A stretch of 64,000 nt of DNA from Clostridiales bacterium (lineage in GTDB: Bacteria; Bacillota; Clostridia; Oscillospirales; CAG-272), in the NCBI GenBank assembly GCA_022793655.1, contig JAAWDG010000019.1, forward strand, positions 1-64,000. Reading direction: 5' to 3'. Of this stretch, positions 16,023 to 25,126 are shown piece after piece (position 1 is the stretch's first letter; the number at the start of each line of letters is the position of its first letter). A program made the translations under genes and the position numbers. Under the pieces are notes generated by a model. The model saw only the letters and a program-made list of their open reading frames with translations, was not told the DNA's origin and did no database searches.

Positions 16023-17840
16023 ATGGAAGAGATTAAAGAAGTATTAACCAAAGAGCAGTTAAGAAGCAAAGCCAATCGCCTTCCGCTGCGGCCTGGTGTA
16101 TATATTATGCGCCGAAAGAACGGCGATGTCATTTATGTTGGCAAATCCAAAGCGCTTAAAAACCGAGTGTCGCAATATTTTGGCGGGAGCGAGCAAAATG
16201 TTAAGACGGCTAAAATGGTGCAAAATGTAGCCAACTTTGAATATATGCTGACCGATACCGAAATGGAGGCGCTGGCGCTTGAAAACAGCTTGATTAAGCT
16301 TTACAAGCCCAAATACAATATTTTATTAAAAGACGGCAAGAGCTATCCGTATATTAAAGTGGATTTGACGAAAGAATATCCTAAAATCGAGTTTACACGA
16401 AAAAGGACGGCGGATAAGGCCCGCTATTTTGGTCCTTATTCGGGCGGCAGCGTGGTGTATAATGTCATTCATACATTGCAGAGGGCTTTTGGTATTGCGT
16501 GCTGTAAATATACGTTTCCCAAGGATATTGGCAGAGTCCGTCCTTGTATTTATCACCAGATTGGTCAGTGTTCAGCGCCCTGCTCGGGAACGGTGAGCAG
16601 TGAGGAGTATAAGGCCCTGTTTCATCAGCTTTTGCCGGTGTTAGGCGGCCACCTTTCCGCGGTGAAAGAGCAGCTGCAAGAGAAGATGATGGCAGCGTCA
16701 GACAATATGCAGTATGAAGCGGCCGCGCTGTATCGAGATCGGTTAGCCGCTATCGAGGCGCTAAAGAGCCGGCAGAAAGTTCTTTGCTCGCCTGATGTGA
16801 GCTGCGATATTTTTTCTTTGTATACAGATGAGGTGTGTTCTGCTATCGGTATGTATATTATTCGAGAGGGCGCCTTGATGGATTCAGATAGTTTCGTTTT
16901 CGCGAATGATGTGATTGTCGATGCCGAAACGGTACCCGGATTTTTATATGAGATCTATAAAAACCGGTCTGATATACCGCATAAGGTTTATTTGGGTATG
17001 CCGTTTGCAGAATCGATCGGTGAAGATATCGGCCGTATGCTGTCTGATTTGTGCGGACACAAAGTGATGGTACAGGAACCTAAGAAAGGCGCGCTGCATG
17101 CGCTTACCCTAACCGTGAAAGACTATGCAGAGCACGAAGCTCGTGAATATAAACTGCGGCATGAAAAAGATTCTAAAATGCTTTTTCGTTTGGCTGAGCT
17201 GTTGGCTTTAGAGGTGTACCCGGAGCGCATAGAGGCTTATGATATTTCCAACTACGGTAAAGAGAATATCACAGGCGGTATGGTGGTTGCCATAAATGGT
17301 GCCTTTAAGAAAAGCGAGTACAGAACCTATAATATTAAAACCACAGCGGGTCAAGATGATTATGCCTCGATGGCAGAAATGCTGAACCGTCGTTTGGACC
17401 ATGGTTCGCTGCCGGATTTAATTTTATTAGATGGCGGTAAGGGACATGTGGGCGTCGTGCGCCAGGTTTTGCAGGAAAAGGGATATAGCATTCCCGTATT
17501 TGGCATGGTGAAGGATGATTTTCACAAAACCCGTGCCATTTGTGATGAAGAACACCTTATCAGTATTGCTAACGAGCAGTCAGTCTTTCAGTTTGTTTAT
17601 CAATTGCAGGAAGAGGTGCACCGTTTTACGATCACTCGCATGCGGGCTAAAAAAACGAAATCGATAAAGCATTCTGTCTTAGAGCAAGTGAGTGGTGTTG
17701 GTCCGGCCAAGGCCAAGGCCATTTTAGCGCATTTTGGCGGTCTTGCCGGCGTCAAGGCGGCGGATGTAGAGGCACTCGCCCAAGTTAAAGGGGTAACTAT
17801 GAAAAATGCACAGGATATAAAGGAATTTTTGAACAAATGA
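16023..17840 (+). CDS. uvrC: Excinuclease ABC subunit C
   Basis: The 605-residue protein has the UvrC order: GIY-YIG nuclease (PGVYIMRRKNGDVIYVGKSKAL, residues about 20-95), a Cys cluster (CIYHQIGQCSAPCSG), the UVR motif near 225, the RNase-H-like 5' nuclease (IEAYDISNYG, LDGGKGH) and C-terminal helix-hairpin-helix repeats (VSGVGPAKAKAILAHFGG). It makes both incisions in nucleotide excision repair with UvrA and UvrB. It overlaps rsmD by 4 bp. Confidence 0.97.
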   Translation: MEEIKEVLTKEQLRSKANRLPLRPGVYIMRRKNGDVIYVGKSKALKNRVSQYFGGSEQNVKTAKMVQNVANFEYMLTDTEMEALALENSLIKLYKPKYNILLKDGKSYPYIKVDLTKEYPKIEFTRKRTADKARYFGPYSGGSVVYNVIHTLQRAFGIACCKYTFPKDIGRVRPCIYHQIGQCSAPCSGTVSSEEYKALFHQLLPVLGGHLSAVKEQLQEKMMAASDNMQYEAAALYRDRLAAIEALKSRQKVLCSPDVSCDIFSLYTDEVCSAIGMYIIREGALMDSDSFVFANDVIVDAETVPGFLYEIYKNRSDIPHKVYLGMPFAESIGEDIGRMLSDLCGHKVMVQEPKKGALHALTLTVKDYAEHEAREYKLRHEKDSKMLFRLAELLALEVYPERIEAYDISNYGKENITGGMVVAINGAFKKSEYRTYNIKTTAGQDDYASMAEMLNRRLDHGSLPDLILLDGGKGHVGVVRQVLQEKGYSIPVFGMVKDDFHKTRAICDEEHLISIANEQSVFQFVYQLQEEVHRFTITRMRAKKTKSIKHSVLEQVSGVGPAKAKAILAHFGGLAGVKAADVEALAQVKGVTMKNAQDIKEFLNK

Positions 17841-18388
17841 TGCGAATCATAACAGGAAAAGCAAAAGGAATATCGCTTGTGACACTGCCTGGGATGAATA
17901 CCCGTCCCACGGCTGAGCGGGTGAAGGAAGCCATTTTCAGTGCTTTGCAGTTTGACGTAGAAGGCCGAGAGGTTTTAGATTTATTTGCCGGCAGCGGACA
18001 GCTTGCCTTAGAAGCGCTTAGCCGGGGAGCTAAATCAGCTTATCTATGCGATCAGGAACCGCAGGCAGTGAAAGTTATTGAGAAAAACATAGAGAAAACC
18101 GGCCTTGCCGGTGCTCATGTTTTGTGTTGCTCGTATCAAAGGGCGCTCGAGAGATGGCGCGATAAACAATTTAACCTTGTGTTTTTGGACCCACCATATC
18201 AAGCGGCATTGATTCCAAAGGTGCTTTCAGCCTTGCAGCTGAAAAATTTGCTGGCGCCGGGCGCTTTGCTTATTTGTGAGGATGAACGGGCAGAGCCATA
18301 TACACTTTCTGGTTTTATACTACGCAAACATGCGAAATACGGGCGGGTGTATATCACTATTTTAGAGAAAGAGGGCAGTGCGCAGTGA
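17837..18388 (+). CDS. rsmD: 16S rRNA (guanine966-N2)-methyltransferase RsmD
   Basis: This 183-residue protein has the SAM site VLDLFAGSGQLALEALSRGA and the DPPY catalytic motif (FLDPPYQ), with the typical RPTAERVKEAIFSAL start region. RsmD methylates G966 of 16S rRNA. The gene starts ATGATG, overlapping the uvrC stop; either ATG may be used. It overlaps coaD by 4 bp, the usual rsmD-coaD pairing in Firmicutes. Confidence 0.95.
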   Translation: MMRIITGKAKGISLVTLPGMNTRPTAERVKEAIFSALQFDVEGREVLDLFAGSGQLALEALSRGAKSAYLCDQEPQAVKVIEKNIEKTGLAGAHVLCCSYQRALERWRDKQFNLVFLDPPYQAALIPKVLSALQLKNLLAPGALLICEDERAEPYTLSGFILRKHAKYGRVYITILEKEGSAQ

Positions 18389-18891
18389 AGGTATTGTTGA
18401 CAGGCAGCTATGATCCGATTACAAACGGACATGTTTCGCTGATTGAGAAATGTGCAGAGTTATTTGAAGAAGTGCATGTGATTGCTTTTTTAAATGCACA
18501 AAAGATCAATATGTTTTCGGCACAAGAACGCCGTGCCATGCTTGGCCTTGCTTGTGCCGCGTATGAAAATGTGGTGACGGGGAGCGATGATGGCTATGTG
18601 GTTGATTATGCGGCAAAGCATGGCATTTCTGTTTTGATCAGAGGTGTGCGTAATGCGGATGATTTTATCTATGAAAAGCAGATGGCGGATAATAATCACG
18701 CATTGAGCCCAGGTATTACCACTTTGTTCATTCCGGCTGATCGTGGTTGGGAGGATATTTCATCGCATGTTGTAAGAGAGAAACTAACGCAGGGCGAAGA
18801 TATTGCCTCTTTGGTTCCTCCTTCAGTTGATTCTTATATCAAGAAGCTAGCCGAGCAAAACGGGTTTATACAAGGGAAAGATGTCCGTTGA
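18385..18891 (+). CDS. coaD: Phosphopantetheine adenylyltransferase
   Basis: The 168-residue product starts at a GTG inside the rsmD stop region. It shows the nucleotidyltransferase motif DPITNGH and the ISSHVVR motif (ISSTxxR type), with the IRGVRNADDFIYEKQM segment typical of CoaD. It catalyses the fourth step of coenzyme A synthesis, making dephospho-CoA. Confidence 0.96.
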   Translation: MKVLLTGSYDPITNGHVSLIEKCAELFEEVHVIAFLNAQKINMFSAQERRAMLGLACAAYENVVTGSDDGYVVDYAAKHGISVLIRGVRNADDFIYEKQMADNNHALSPGITTLFIPADRGWEDISSHVVREKLTQGEDIASLVPPSVDSYIKKLAEQNGFIQGKDVR

Positions 18892-18937
18892 TAATTTATG
18901 GCAACATTTCTGTTTTAAAGAGGACTTTGTTTTTAAT

Positions 18938-19415
18938 ATACTTTATCTTTATACAGGGCTCCGCCCCGCGCCCCGCAAACTTTTGCGCAAAAGTTTGACA
19001 AAACCAGCTAACGAGAATTGACCATACGGTCAATTCTCTCACGCACCAAACGAGCTAAAACTTGTTAGGAAATAAGCGAGCGACCCGTATCAAGATTTGT
19101 AAAAACCCAAAGTTTGCAATTCTGATAGCGACAAGGTACTAAGACAAAGCGAACGGAAAGGCCATTAAAAACCTTTTCTCATTTTGTTTCCTTTACGAAA
19201 CGAAGGAGCGGCATCGTTGTTTTTTCTGTTTACTAAGTGGCGGGTTCTTCGCTTTGTCTCAAACGACTTTCACTACACGTTGAGGCATAGGGCAATTGAC
19301 TGTATAGTCAATTGCCCTCGCCGAGTTTTGATCAAACTTTTTTCTAAGTTAACCGAAAGGTTAACTTGAGTTGCAGGGGGTGTGGGGGGTGAACCCCCGC
19401 ATAAAGATAAAGTAT
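18938..19415. repeat. 478 bp foldback (inverted-repeat) element, MITE-like
   Basis: The ends are 15 bp perfect inverted repeats: ATACTTTATCTTTAT at 18938-18952 and its complement at 19401-19415. The left half and the reverse complement of the right half are diverged copies: each has a G/C-rich tract after the end repeat, an AAAAGTTTGA segment, and a hairpin built on AATTGAC/GTCAATT (19013-19038 with loop ATAC; 19290-19317 with loop GTAT), then a GACAAAGCGAA segment. Two further palindromes sit at 18976-18997 and 19346-19367. It holds no convincing gene. No clear target duplication is seen. It could be a non-autonomous transposable element or a large structured RNA. Confidence 0.7.
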
Positions 19416-19613
19416 CATAAAATTTTTTGGAAAAAAATTAGTTATGATAATATTTCAAGCCAATAATTGTTATTTTTATATCTATTAGTAATAATTTGTT
19501 TCAAGGATAGGCTAAATATGTTACTCTATCTATAGTAAAAAACTAAAACAAATTAATTTAGAAAACGCATGGATGAATAAATCCAAATAAATTTTGGGAG
19601 TGAAAAATAACAG

Positions 19614-19856
19614 ATGGAAAAAAATGAATACGAAGAATTGGTAAGACTTGAAAAAGAAATTGAGAAATTGCCGGAAAGGGCGCAACAGGCCATCTACTGG
19701 ATTGTAGATAATATTGATTTTGTCATTGACATGTGCAAAGAATCTGAAATGACTGACGAAGAAATTGAAAAACAGATGCGCATAACAAAGGAAAAAGAAG
19801 ATTATTTATCTTTTTTTCTTCTATGTATTACAGAAATGTACAAAAACAAAGTTTAA
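19614..19856 (+). CDS. Small helical protein of unknown function
   Basis: An 80-residue, Glu/Lys-rich, apparently all-helical protein, with a long amphipathic start (EELVRLEKEIEKLPERAQQAIYWIVDNI) and a more hydrophobic C-terminal helix. I do not recognise a family. GGGAG lies 13 nt before the ATG, rather far. The surrounding DNA is A/T-rich compared with neighbouring operons, and the gene sits between the foldback element and a gene fragment, so it may have been acquired by transfer. Confidence 0.55.
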   Translation: MEKNEYEELVRLEKEIEKLPERAQQAIYWIVDNIDFVIDMCKESEMTDEEIEKQMRITKEKEDYLSFFLLCITEMYKNKV

Positions 19857-19894
19857 AACAATGGAATAATAAGAAACTATTATCTGTTTGGTGA

Positions 19895-20089
19895 ATCGGC
19901 CTTGCCGGCCACTGCGCGACATATGGCAACGACAGCGAGCAAATCTATGAAGCGAGGTTGTTGATTGAAGCGAGCGTGGCCGGCTGTACGGCATTAGAAG
20001 TTACCGTCCGCACCTACCACGGCGACATCGAAAAAGTCAAAGCTTCTTCTACGTTCAAAACACTCTTAGCCGGTATTCATAAAGGGTAA
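19895..20089 (+). pseudogene. Gene fragment without a start
   Basis: An open frame of 64 codons begins right after a TGA at 19892-19894 and ends at TAA 20087-20089. Its product (for example NDSEQIYEARLLIEASVAG, TALEVTVRTYHGD) looks like real protein and its codons match the neighbourhood, but there is no start codon or ribosome site. It is probably the tail of a decayed gene of unknown family. Confidence 0.4.
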
Positions 20090-20194
20090 AAATCTGTAAA
20101 AGTCCCGCAGCCGTCGGCTGCAAATCGATTATGGTGCTTGTACGTGGCAGTGCATTGAACCGGTTGGAAAAACAAAAAAGGAGGCAGTTATTCT

Positions 20195-20220
20195 AAAGGC
20201 GTTTTACGCCTTTTTTCTTT
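20195..20220 (+). terminator. Intrinsic terminator
   Basis: AAAGGCG and CGCCTTT pair around a five-base loop, followed by a T run. It closes the gene-poor region ahead of the mraZ promoter. Confidence 0.8.
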
Positions 20221-20321
20221 TGTCAATATGGACGCTGTCCTGTTATTATTGAATAAAAAGAAGCGGAATAGGTGATGATGAATTTGTGTGGCAGTTGGTT
20301 TCATTAGGAGCATGAACCGAT

Positions 20322-20450
20322 ATGGGAACCATTTACATAAAAATTTTTTTGAACATGATTTGCGTGCAAATGCCTGTTGCGATGGGATTGACCGATTTTA
20401 TTAGATATGAAACAATTCGTAACTTTCGCAAAAGCTACTTGAAAAAATAG
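20322..20450 (+). CDS. Possible 42-residue small protein
   Basis: ATG 20322 opens a 42-codon frame with TAGGAG 11 nt upstream, coding for a short hydrophobic segment followed by a basic tail (ETIRNFRKSYLKK). Its end overlaps the -35 box of the mraZ promoter. No family is recognised and the frame could occur by chance. Confidence 0.25.
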   Translation: MGTIYIKIFLNMICVQMPVAMGLTDFIRYETIRNFRKSYLKK

Positions 20451-20467
20451 AATAAATCATATATAAT
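20439..20467 (+). promoter_or_regulatory. Promoter of the mraZ division/wall cluster
   Basis: TTGAAA and TATAAT with a 17 bp spacer. The leader to mraZ is about 130 nt and starts with the GTGG repeats described next. Confidence 0.8.
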
Positions 20468-20474
20468 GGTCATT

Positions 20475-20501
20475 GTGGTTTGAAGTGGAGTAAATGTGGG
20501 G
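20475..20501 (+). promoter_or_regulatory. MraZ-type operator repeats
   Basis: Three GTGG units (GTGGTT, GTGGAG, GTGGGG) start at 20475, 20485 and 20496, spaced 10 and 11 bp, just downstream of the -10 box. Regularly spaced TGGGN/GTGGAG repeats are the known binding sites of MraZ, which represses its own cluster. A further GTGGAG lies near 20536. Confidence 0.7.
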
Positions 20502-20603
20502 AGTTTTCCACAAAGTTTTCCACATTTGCACAGGCGGTGGAGAAAACCGTGTTTTAAAATGCTTACCTATTTTATAAATTCGACGTAAAGGAGGGTAAAT
20601 CTC

Positions 20604-21023
20604 GTGATTTCAGGAAAATACGATTTTTCATTAGATGCGAAAAACCGCGTTTTTGTTCCGGCTAAGCTGCGTGAAGATCTTGGCGAACAGATTGTCATGG
20701 TCAAAGGAATTGATGAGTGTATCTCGGTTTACCCTCTGGCCGGTTGGGAAAGCTTTTGCGCCAAGTTAGAAGCGCTGCCTAAAACGGAAATTCGTCATGT
20801 GAAACGGTTTTTATATGCTTCTGCTATTGAATGCAAGATTGACGGGCAGGGCAGGGTAATTATTCCAACACCGCTGCGGGACTATGCAAAAGTAGAAAAA
20901 CATGCTATAATTATTGGTGTCGGCGATCATGCTGAAATTTGGTCGCAGGATGGTTGGAGCGCTGAAGAGGAGAAGGCAAACAGCAGCAATATGGAAGAGA
21001 TGCTGATTAAGCTTGGTTTCTAA
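20604..21023 (+). CDS. mraZ: Transcriptional regulator MraZ
   Basis: The 139-residue product has the two AbrB-like halves of MraZ, each with its DxxxR motif: DAKNRVFVP near the start and DGQGRVIIP in the middle. MraZ binds repeats ahead of its own gene and controls the division and cell-wall cluster. The start is GTG 20604 after GGAGGG. Its stop overlaps the start of rsmH (TAATG). Confidence 0.95.
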   Translation: MISGKYDFSLDAKNRVFVPAKLREDLGEQIVMVKGIDECISVYPLAGWESFCAKLEALPKTEIRHVKRFLYASAIECKIDGQGRVIIPTPLRDYAKVEKHAIIIGVGDHAEIWSQDGWSAEEEKANSSNMEEMLIKLGF

Positions 21024-21958
21024 TGGAATATACACACTATTCGGTTATGCGGGATGATTGCATAGAGGCGCTTGCTATCCATCCGGCAGGTACTTATGTC
21101 GATTGTACGACTGGACTTGGCGGTCACGCAGAGCAAATCGCAAAGAGATTAACGTCTGGGGGACGTCTCTTTGCCATTGATCAGGATGAAGAGGCGCTTT
21201 CGGCTGCAAGACAGCGTTTGGCGCAGTATGCCGAACGGATCACTTTTATCAAAGAAAATTATGCGCATGTTTATGTAGCTTTAAATCAATTTGGTGTAAC
21301 TCAGATTGACGGCGCGATCATTGACCTTGGCGTATCCTCTTACCAGCTTGACAATGGGCAAAGAGGATTTTCTTATAATAAAGAAGCACCCCTTGACATG
21401 CGTATGGATAAACAAAGCAAACTTAGCGCATTTGATGTGGTCAATGGCTATTCAGAAGCCGAACTGAAAAGGGTGCTGTATCAATACGGGGAAGAAAAGT
21501 TCGCCCCCCAGATTGCCCGGGCGATTATAAAGGCAAGACAAGTCAGCTCGGTTCAAACTACGACCGAGCTTGTTGACGTTATAAAGGGGGCCTTGCCGGA
21601 AAAGGTAAAAGCCGGGGGACATCATCCGGCAAAAAAGAGTTTTCAGGCGATTCGCATCGAGGTGAATAATGAATTAGGTATTATTGAACCCACTCTGCGC
21701 ACCTTGGTGAATATGATGAAACCGAACGGCCGCTTAGCGGTGATTACCTTTCATTCTTTAGAAGACCGCATTGTGAAACAAACCTTTGCTTCGCTAGCAA
21801 AGGGCTGCACCTGTCCGGCGGATTTTCCCATGTGTGTTTGCGGAAAAAAACCTGAGGTTATGTTGATTACCAAAAAACCGATAGAGCCGAGTAAAAGAGA
21901 GCTTGAAGAAAATCCGAGATCGAGGAGCGCCAAGCTGCGGGTGGTGCAAAAACGGTAA
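21023..21958 (+). CDS. rsmH: 16S rRNA (cytosine1402-N4)-methyltransferase RsmH
   Basis: A 311-residue protein with the MraW/RsmH signature: HYSVMRDDCIEAL, VDCTTGLGGHAEQI (SAM site), DGAIIDLGVSSYQLD, GFSY, and FHSLEDRIVKQ. It methylates C1402 in the decoding centre. The second gene of the cluster, translationally coupled to mraZ. Confidence 0.97.
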   Translation: MEYTHYSVMRDDCIEALAIHPAGTYVDCTTGLGGHAEQIAKRLTSGGRLFAIDQDEEALSAARQRLAQYAERITFIKENYAHVYVALNQFGVTQIDGAIIDLGVSSYQLDNGQRGFSYNKEAPLDMRMDKQSKLSAFDVVNGYSEAELKRVLYQYGEEKFAPQIARAIIKARQVSSVQTTTELVDVIKGALPEKVKAGGHHPAKKSFQAIRIEVNNELGIIEPTLRTLVNMMKPNGRLAVITFHSLEDRIVKQTFASLAKGCTCPADFPMCVCGKKPEVMLITKKPIEPSKRELEENPRSRSAKLRVVQKR

Positions 21959-22093
21959 AGACGAGACCGTGTGAAAATAATATAATACTTCTTTGTATTA
22001 ATTTCACATTTACATTCTCCCCTGAGGGGGATTGCCCATTTTGTCTTCTTTGTAAAGAAGCTTGAAATTTATTGCTATTTGGGGGAGGTTGAA

Positions 22094-22792
22094 ATGCCCG
22101 AAAAGAAGTCGAAGAGAACCGTTTCAGCGAATCAAAAAGCAAACGGGCATGCTTCTGTCTCGCCCCGTGTACGCAGCAAGGGTCGGCATAAACCCATGCG
22201 TACTATGGAAATCAGCAAAGTAAAAAGTACGGGCGAGGTGATTCAAAACCGTTCGTCTAAACGGAGTGCCTCACAAATGCGCCGGCCGAAACCAAGGCGA
22301 TATACTTCGACTGTGACAGCAGAGTATGGCAAAGTGCGTCCGCGCAAGGTCCGAAAAAGAAAAGGGGCCATGGTGCCCGGCGGCGCCAAGCAAAAAATCA
22401 TTACGGTTAAAGTAAAAGGCCAACGGCTGCCCTGGCATTTTATTATCACCGCTTTAGCGGCTACGTTTGTGATTATGGCTATGGTTATCAATTATGTGCA
22501 ATTAAATGAGCTTACCAACGATTGCAGCCGCATGCAGCAGGAAATTGTAAGCCTTACCGCAACACGCAAAAAGCTGACGCTCGCTTTAGAGCAAAAGAAC
22601 GACCTTTTGTATTTTGAGCAGGAAGCGGTGAAGATGGGCATGGTAAAAAGCGACCGTGTCGAGAAAAAATATGTCCGTATGGAGAGCGAAGAAAAAATCG
22701 CCGTACCGGAGAGTAACGGGAGCGGTGTAGGCGCCTTTTTTAGTGATCTGTGGGGGAATATTGTGCAGGTTTTTAGGAATATATTTGGGTAA
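22094..22792 (+). CDS. ftsL: Cell division protein FtsL
   Basis: The 232-residue protein has a long basic cytoplasmic part (1-115, rich in Lys/Arg), one membrane helix (about 116-140, WHFIITALAATFVIMAMVI) and a coiled coil (about 142-185). This order, and its place between rsmH and spoVD, identify FtsL, a partner of DivIB and DivIC in the divisome. The basic tail is longer than in Bacillus FtsL. ATG 22094 lies 5 nt after GGGGGAGG. The 135 bp gap behind rsmH holds a TATAAT near 21978 but no clear -35. Confidence 0.85.
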   Translation: MPEKKSKRTVSANQKANGHASVSPRVRSKGRHKPMRTMEISKVKSTGEVIQNRSSKRSASQMRRPKPRRYTSTVTAEYGKVRPRKVRKRKGAMVPGGAKQKIITVKVKGQRLPWHFIITALAATFVIMAMVINYVQLNELTNDCSRMQQEIVSLTATRKKLTLALEQKNDLLYFEQEAVKMGMVKSDRVEKKYVRMESEEKIAVPESNGSGVGAFFSDLWGNIVQVFRNIFG

Positions 22793-22822
22793 TGTTCAGT
22801 AAAATGGGAAAGAGGTGAGAGC

Positions 22823-25054
22823 ATGTTATCTGTCAGGACAGGCAAAGTAATGACCAAAAGACGGAATGTATTTGTATTTGTTTGTGTTGGACTCTGGGCG
22901 GCTCTGATTGGACGGCTCTTCTATTTACAGATTATTAAGCATGATGAGTATAAGGCCGCCGTGGCGGAGAATATAGAACGCGAGACCCGCATTTCTGCGA
23001 GCCGGGGTACAATTTATGACCGCAATATGATTCAACTTGCTTCGAATGTGACAACTTATCGCGTGTTTATTGCGCCTAACTGCATTGAAAATGAAGAAGA
23101 AGCGAAGCTGATTGCTAAGAATCTTTCCGAAATGTTGGATGTCGAATATGACAAGGTGTATGAACGTACGCAAATGAATTGGCGGGCGGACGAAACCATC
23201 AAAAAGAATGTGGACGCGGAAACGGGAAACTTGATCAGGGAATTTATTGCGGATAATGAACTTTCCCGCAAGGTATATCTCGAGGCTTCTTCGAAACGGT
23301 ATTATCCCTATGGTTCTTTAGCTGCTTCTGTGATTGGGTTATCGGGTACTGATACAGGGCTTAGCGGCATTGAGCTCTCCTATGACCAGTATCTGAAAGG
23401 AACAGACGGAAGATATATTACAGCAAAAAGCGGAAACGGCGGCAGCATGCCGTTTAAATATGATACCTATGTGGACGCTACCAATGGATATAATGTGGTA
23501 TCTACGCTTGATACAACAATCCAGGCGATATTAGAAGAACAGTTAGAAGCGGCCTATGAAAATGCCGATCCTTTAGACCGAGTAACCGGTATAGCCATGA
23601 ATCCGAAAACAGGTGAAATTTATGGCATGGCTACTTATCCCAGCTTTGACCTCAACACGCCATATTCGTTAAATGAAGACGCGCAAGCCAATTTTGATGC
23701 GTTGGTCGCAGAAGAGGGGTACGATAAGGACAGCGAAGAATACCAAAGCGCGCTTACCGAAGCGGTGTATTCGATGTGGAAAAACAAAGCAATTTCAGAG
23801 TTGTATGAGCCTGGTTCTACCTTTAAAGTGATTACTACGGCTATGGCCTTAGAAGAAAATGTTGTTACTTTTGAGGATGAATTCAGCTGTTCCGGTTCTT
23901 ATCGAGTAGAAGGCTGGGATAAGCCGATTAAATGCCATAAAAAAGGCGGACATGGAACAAATCCGTTTTGGCATATGCTGCAGCAATCCTGCAACCCTAC
24001 CCTTATGCAGGTGGGTGAACGCATTGGCATGGAAAAGTTTTATGCTTATTTTGAGGCGTTCGGGTTCACATCTACAACAGGGATTGATCTGCCGGGTGAA
24101 GCCAGAGGACTTTATGGTTCGTACAGTGCTTTTAACCGCGTATCACTGGCGGTATACTCTTTTGGGCAGACCTTTAAAACAACTCCTTTGCAGGAATTGA
24201 CAGCTATTTGTGCCATTGCAAACGGTGGTTATTTGGTTACGCCGCATGTTGTGAGTCAATTGGTGGATGACAACGGCAATATTGTGGCTGATTTCAGCGA
24301 TTCCATTAAATATCAGGTTGTTTCAACTGATGTGTGTGATTCTATTTCCGCTGTGCTTGAAAACGGTGTGGCCAACAATGGCGGTGCTAAAAATGCACGT
24401 GTCAATGGTTATAAAGTGGCAGCCAAAACCGGTACGAGTGAAATTCGAGATGAAATTACCAAAGAAGGCGAAACCAAGCATGTCGTTTGTTCAACAATTG
24501 CTTATGCGCCGGCGGATGATCCGCAAATTGCCGTGCTTATCGCGGTTGGCAAACCAACGCGCGGCCCCTTGTTTGGCGCTAATATCGCGGCTCCCTTTGT
24601 TTCCAGAACGCTCGAAGAGATTTTGCCTTATCTTGGTGTGGAAAGGGAAAGCGCTTTAACCGATATTACCGTGCCGAACTTTGTGAATACTGACCTTGAG
24701 AGCGCTAAATCAGAAGCAGAGGCAGCCGGACTTAAAGTAGTGGTGAATGGTGACGGTGATAAAATAACGGCGCAGGTACCGGCCAGCGGTTCAACTGTAT
24801 CAGACAAAGGAAAGGTTATCTTCTATACCGGCGGTCTATTGCCGCAGGCTACTGTAACCGTGCCGGATGTGAGAGGAATGACCGTTTCGAATGCCAATTA
24901 TGAGCTTTCTAAGAGCGGACTGAATGTACATATTACAGGAATTGAAGGCGCAGGCGCGTTGGTCTTTAGCCAAAGTATAGCGCCCGAAGCAGAAGTACCC
25001 GAGGGCACTGTGGTCAAAATTGACCTTAGGTATATCAGCAGTATTTCGGACTAA
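22823..25054 (+). CDS. spoVD: SpoVD/PBP2-type transpeptidase with two PASTA domains
   Basis: The 743-residue class B penicillin-binding protein has an N-terminal membrane anchor, a dimerisation domain (ASRGTIYDRN), and a transpeptidase with STFK (Ser about 332), SCN and KTGT motifs. Two C-terminal PASTA domains follow, starting near ITVPNF and VTVPDV. In this cluster position Firmicutes carry PBP2B (division) and/or SpoVD (spore cortex); two PASTA domains and the single gene leave open which role it fills, perhaps both. It partners FtsW. Confidence 0.88.
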   Translation: MLSVRTGKVMTKRRNVFVFVCVGLWAALIGRLFYLQIIKHDEYKAAVAENIERETRISASRGTIYDRNMIQLASNVTTYRVFIAPNCIENEEEAKLIAKNLSEMLDVEYDKVYERTQMNWRADETIKKNVDAETGNLIREFIADNELSRKVYLEASSKRYYPYGSLAASVIGLSGTDTGLSGIELSYDQYLKGTDGRYITAKSGNGGSMPFKYDTYVDATNGYNVVSTLDTTIQAILEEQLEAAYENADPLDRVTGIAMNPKTGEIYGMATYPSFDLNTPYSLNEDAQANFDALVAEEGYDKDSEEYQSALTEAVYSMWKNKAISELYEPGSTFKVITTAMALEENVVTFEDEFSCSGSYRVEGWDKPIKCHKKGGHGTNPFWHMLQQSCNPTLMQVGERIGMEKFYAYFEAFGFTSTTGIDLPGEARGLYGSYSAFNRVSLAVYSFGQTFKTTPLQELTAICAIANGGYLVTPHVVSQLVDDNGNIVADFSDSIKYQVVSTDVCDSISAVLENGVANNGGAKNARVNGYKVAAKTGTSEIRDEITKEGETKHVVCSTIAYAPADDPQIAVLIAVGKPTRGPLFGANIAAPFVSRTLEEILPYLGVERESALTDITVPNFVNTDLESAKSEAEAAGLKVVVNGDGDKITAQVPASGSTVSDKGKVIFYTGGLLPQATVTVPDVRGMTVSNANYELSKSGLNVHITGIEGAGALVFSQSIAPEAEVPEGTVVKIDLRYISSISD

Positions 25055-25126
25055 CAGATTGACAGATCATTAAAATACAGGACACACGGACGTATAAATA
25101 ATTATTTTCGTGTGGAGTTGATTGTA

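Noticed and set aside
18976-19367. CRISPR array
   Set aside because: The palindromes are mirrored and not evenly spaced direct repeats; no spacers.
19184-19369. 61-codon open frame inside the foldback element
   Set aside because: No ribosome site, and it runs through the inverted-repeat arms; the sequence is better explained by the palindromes.
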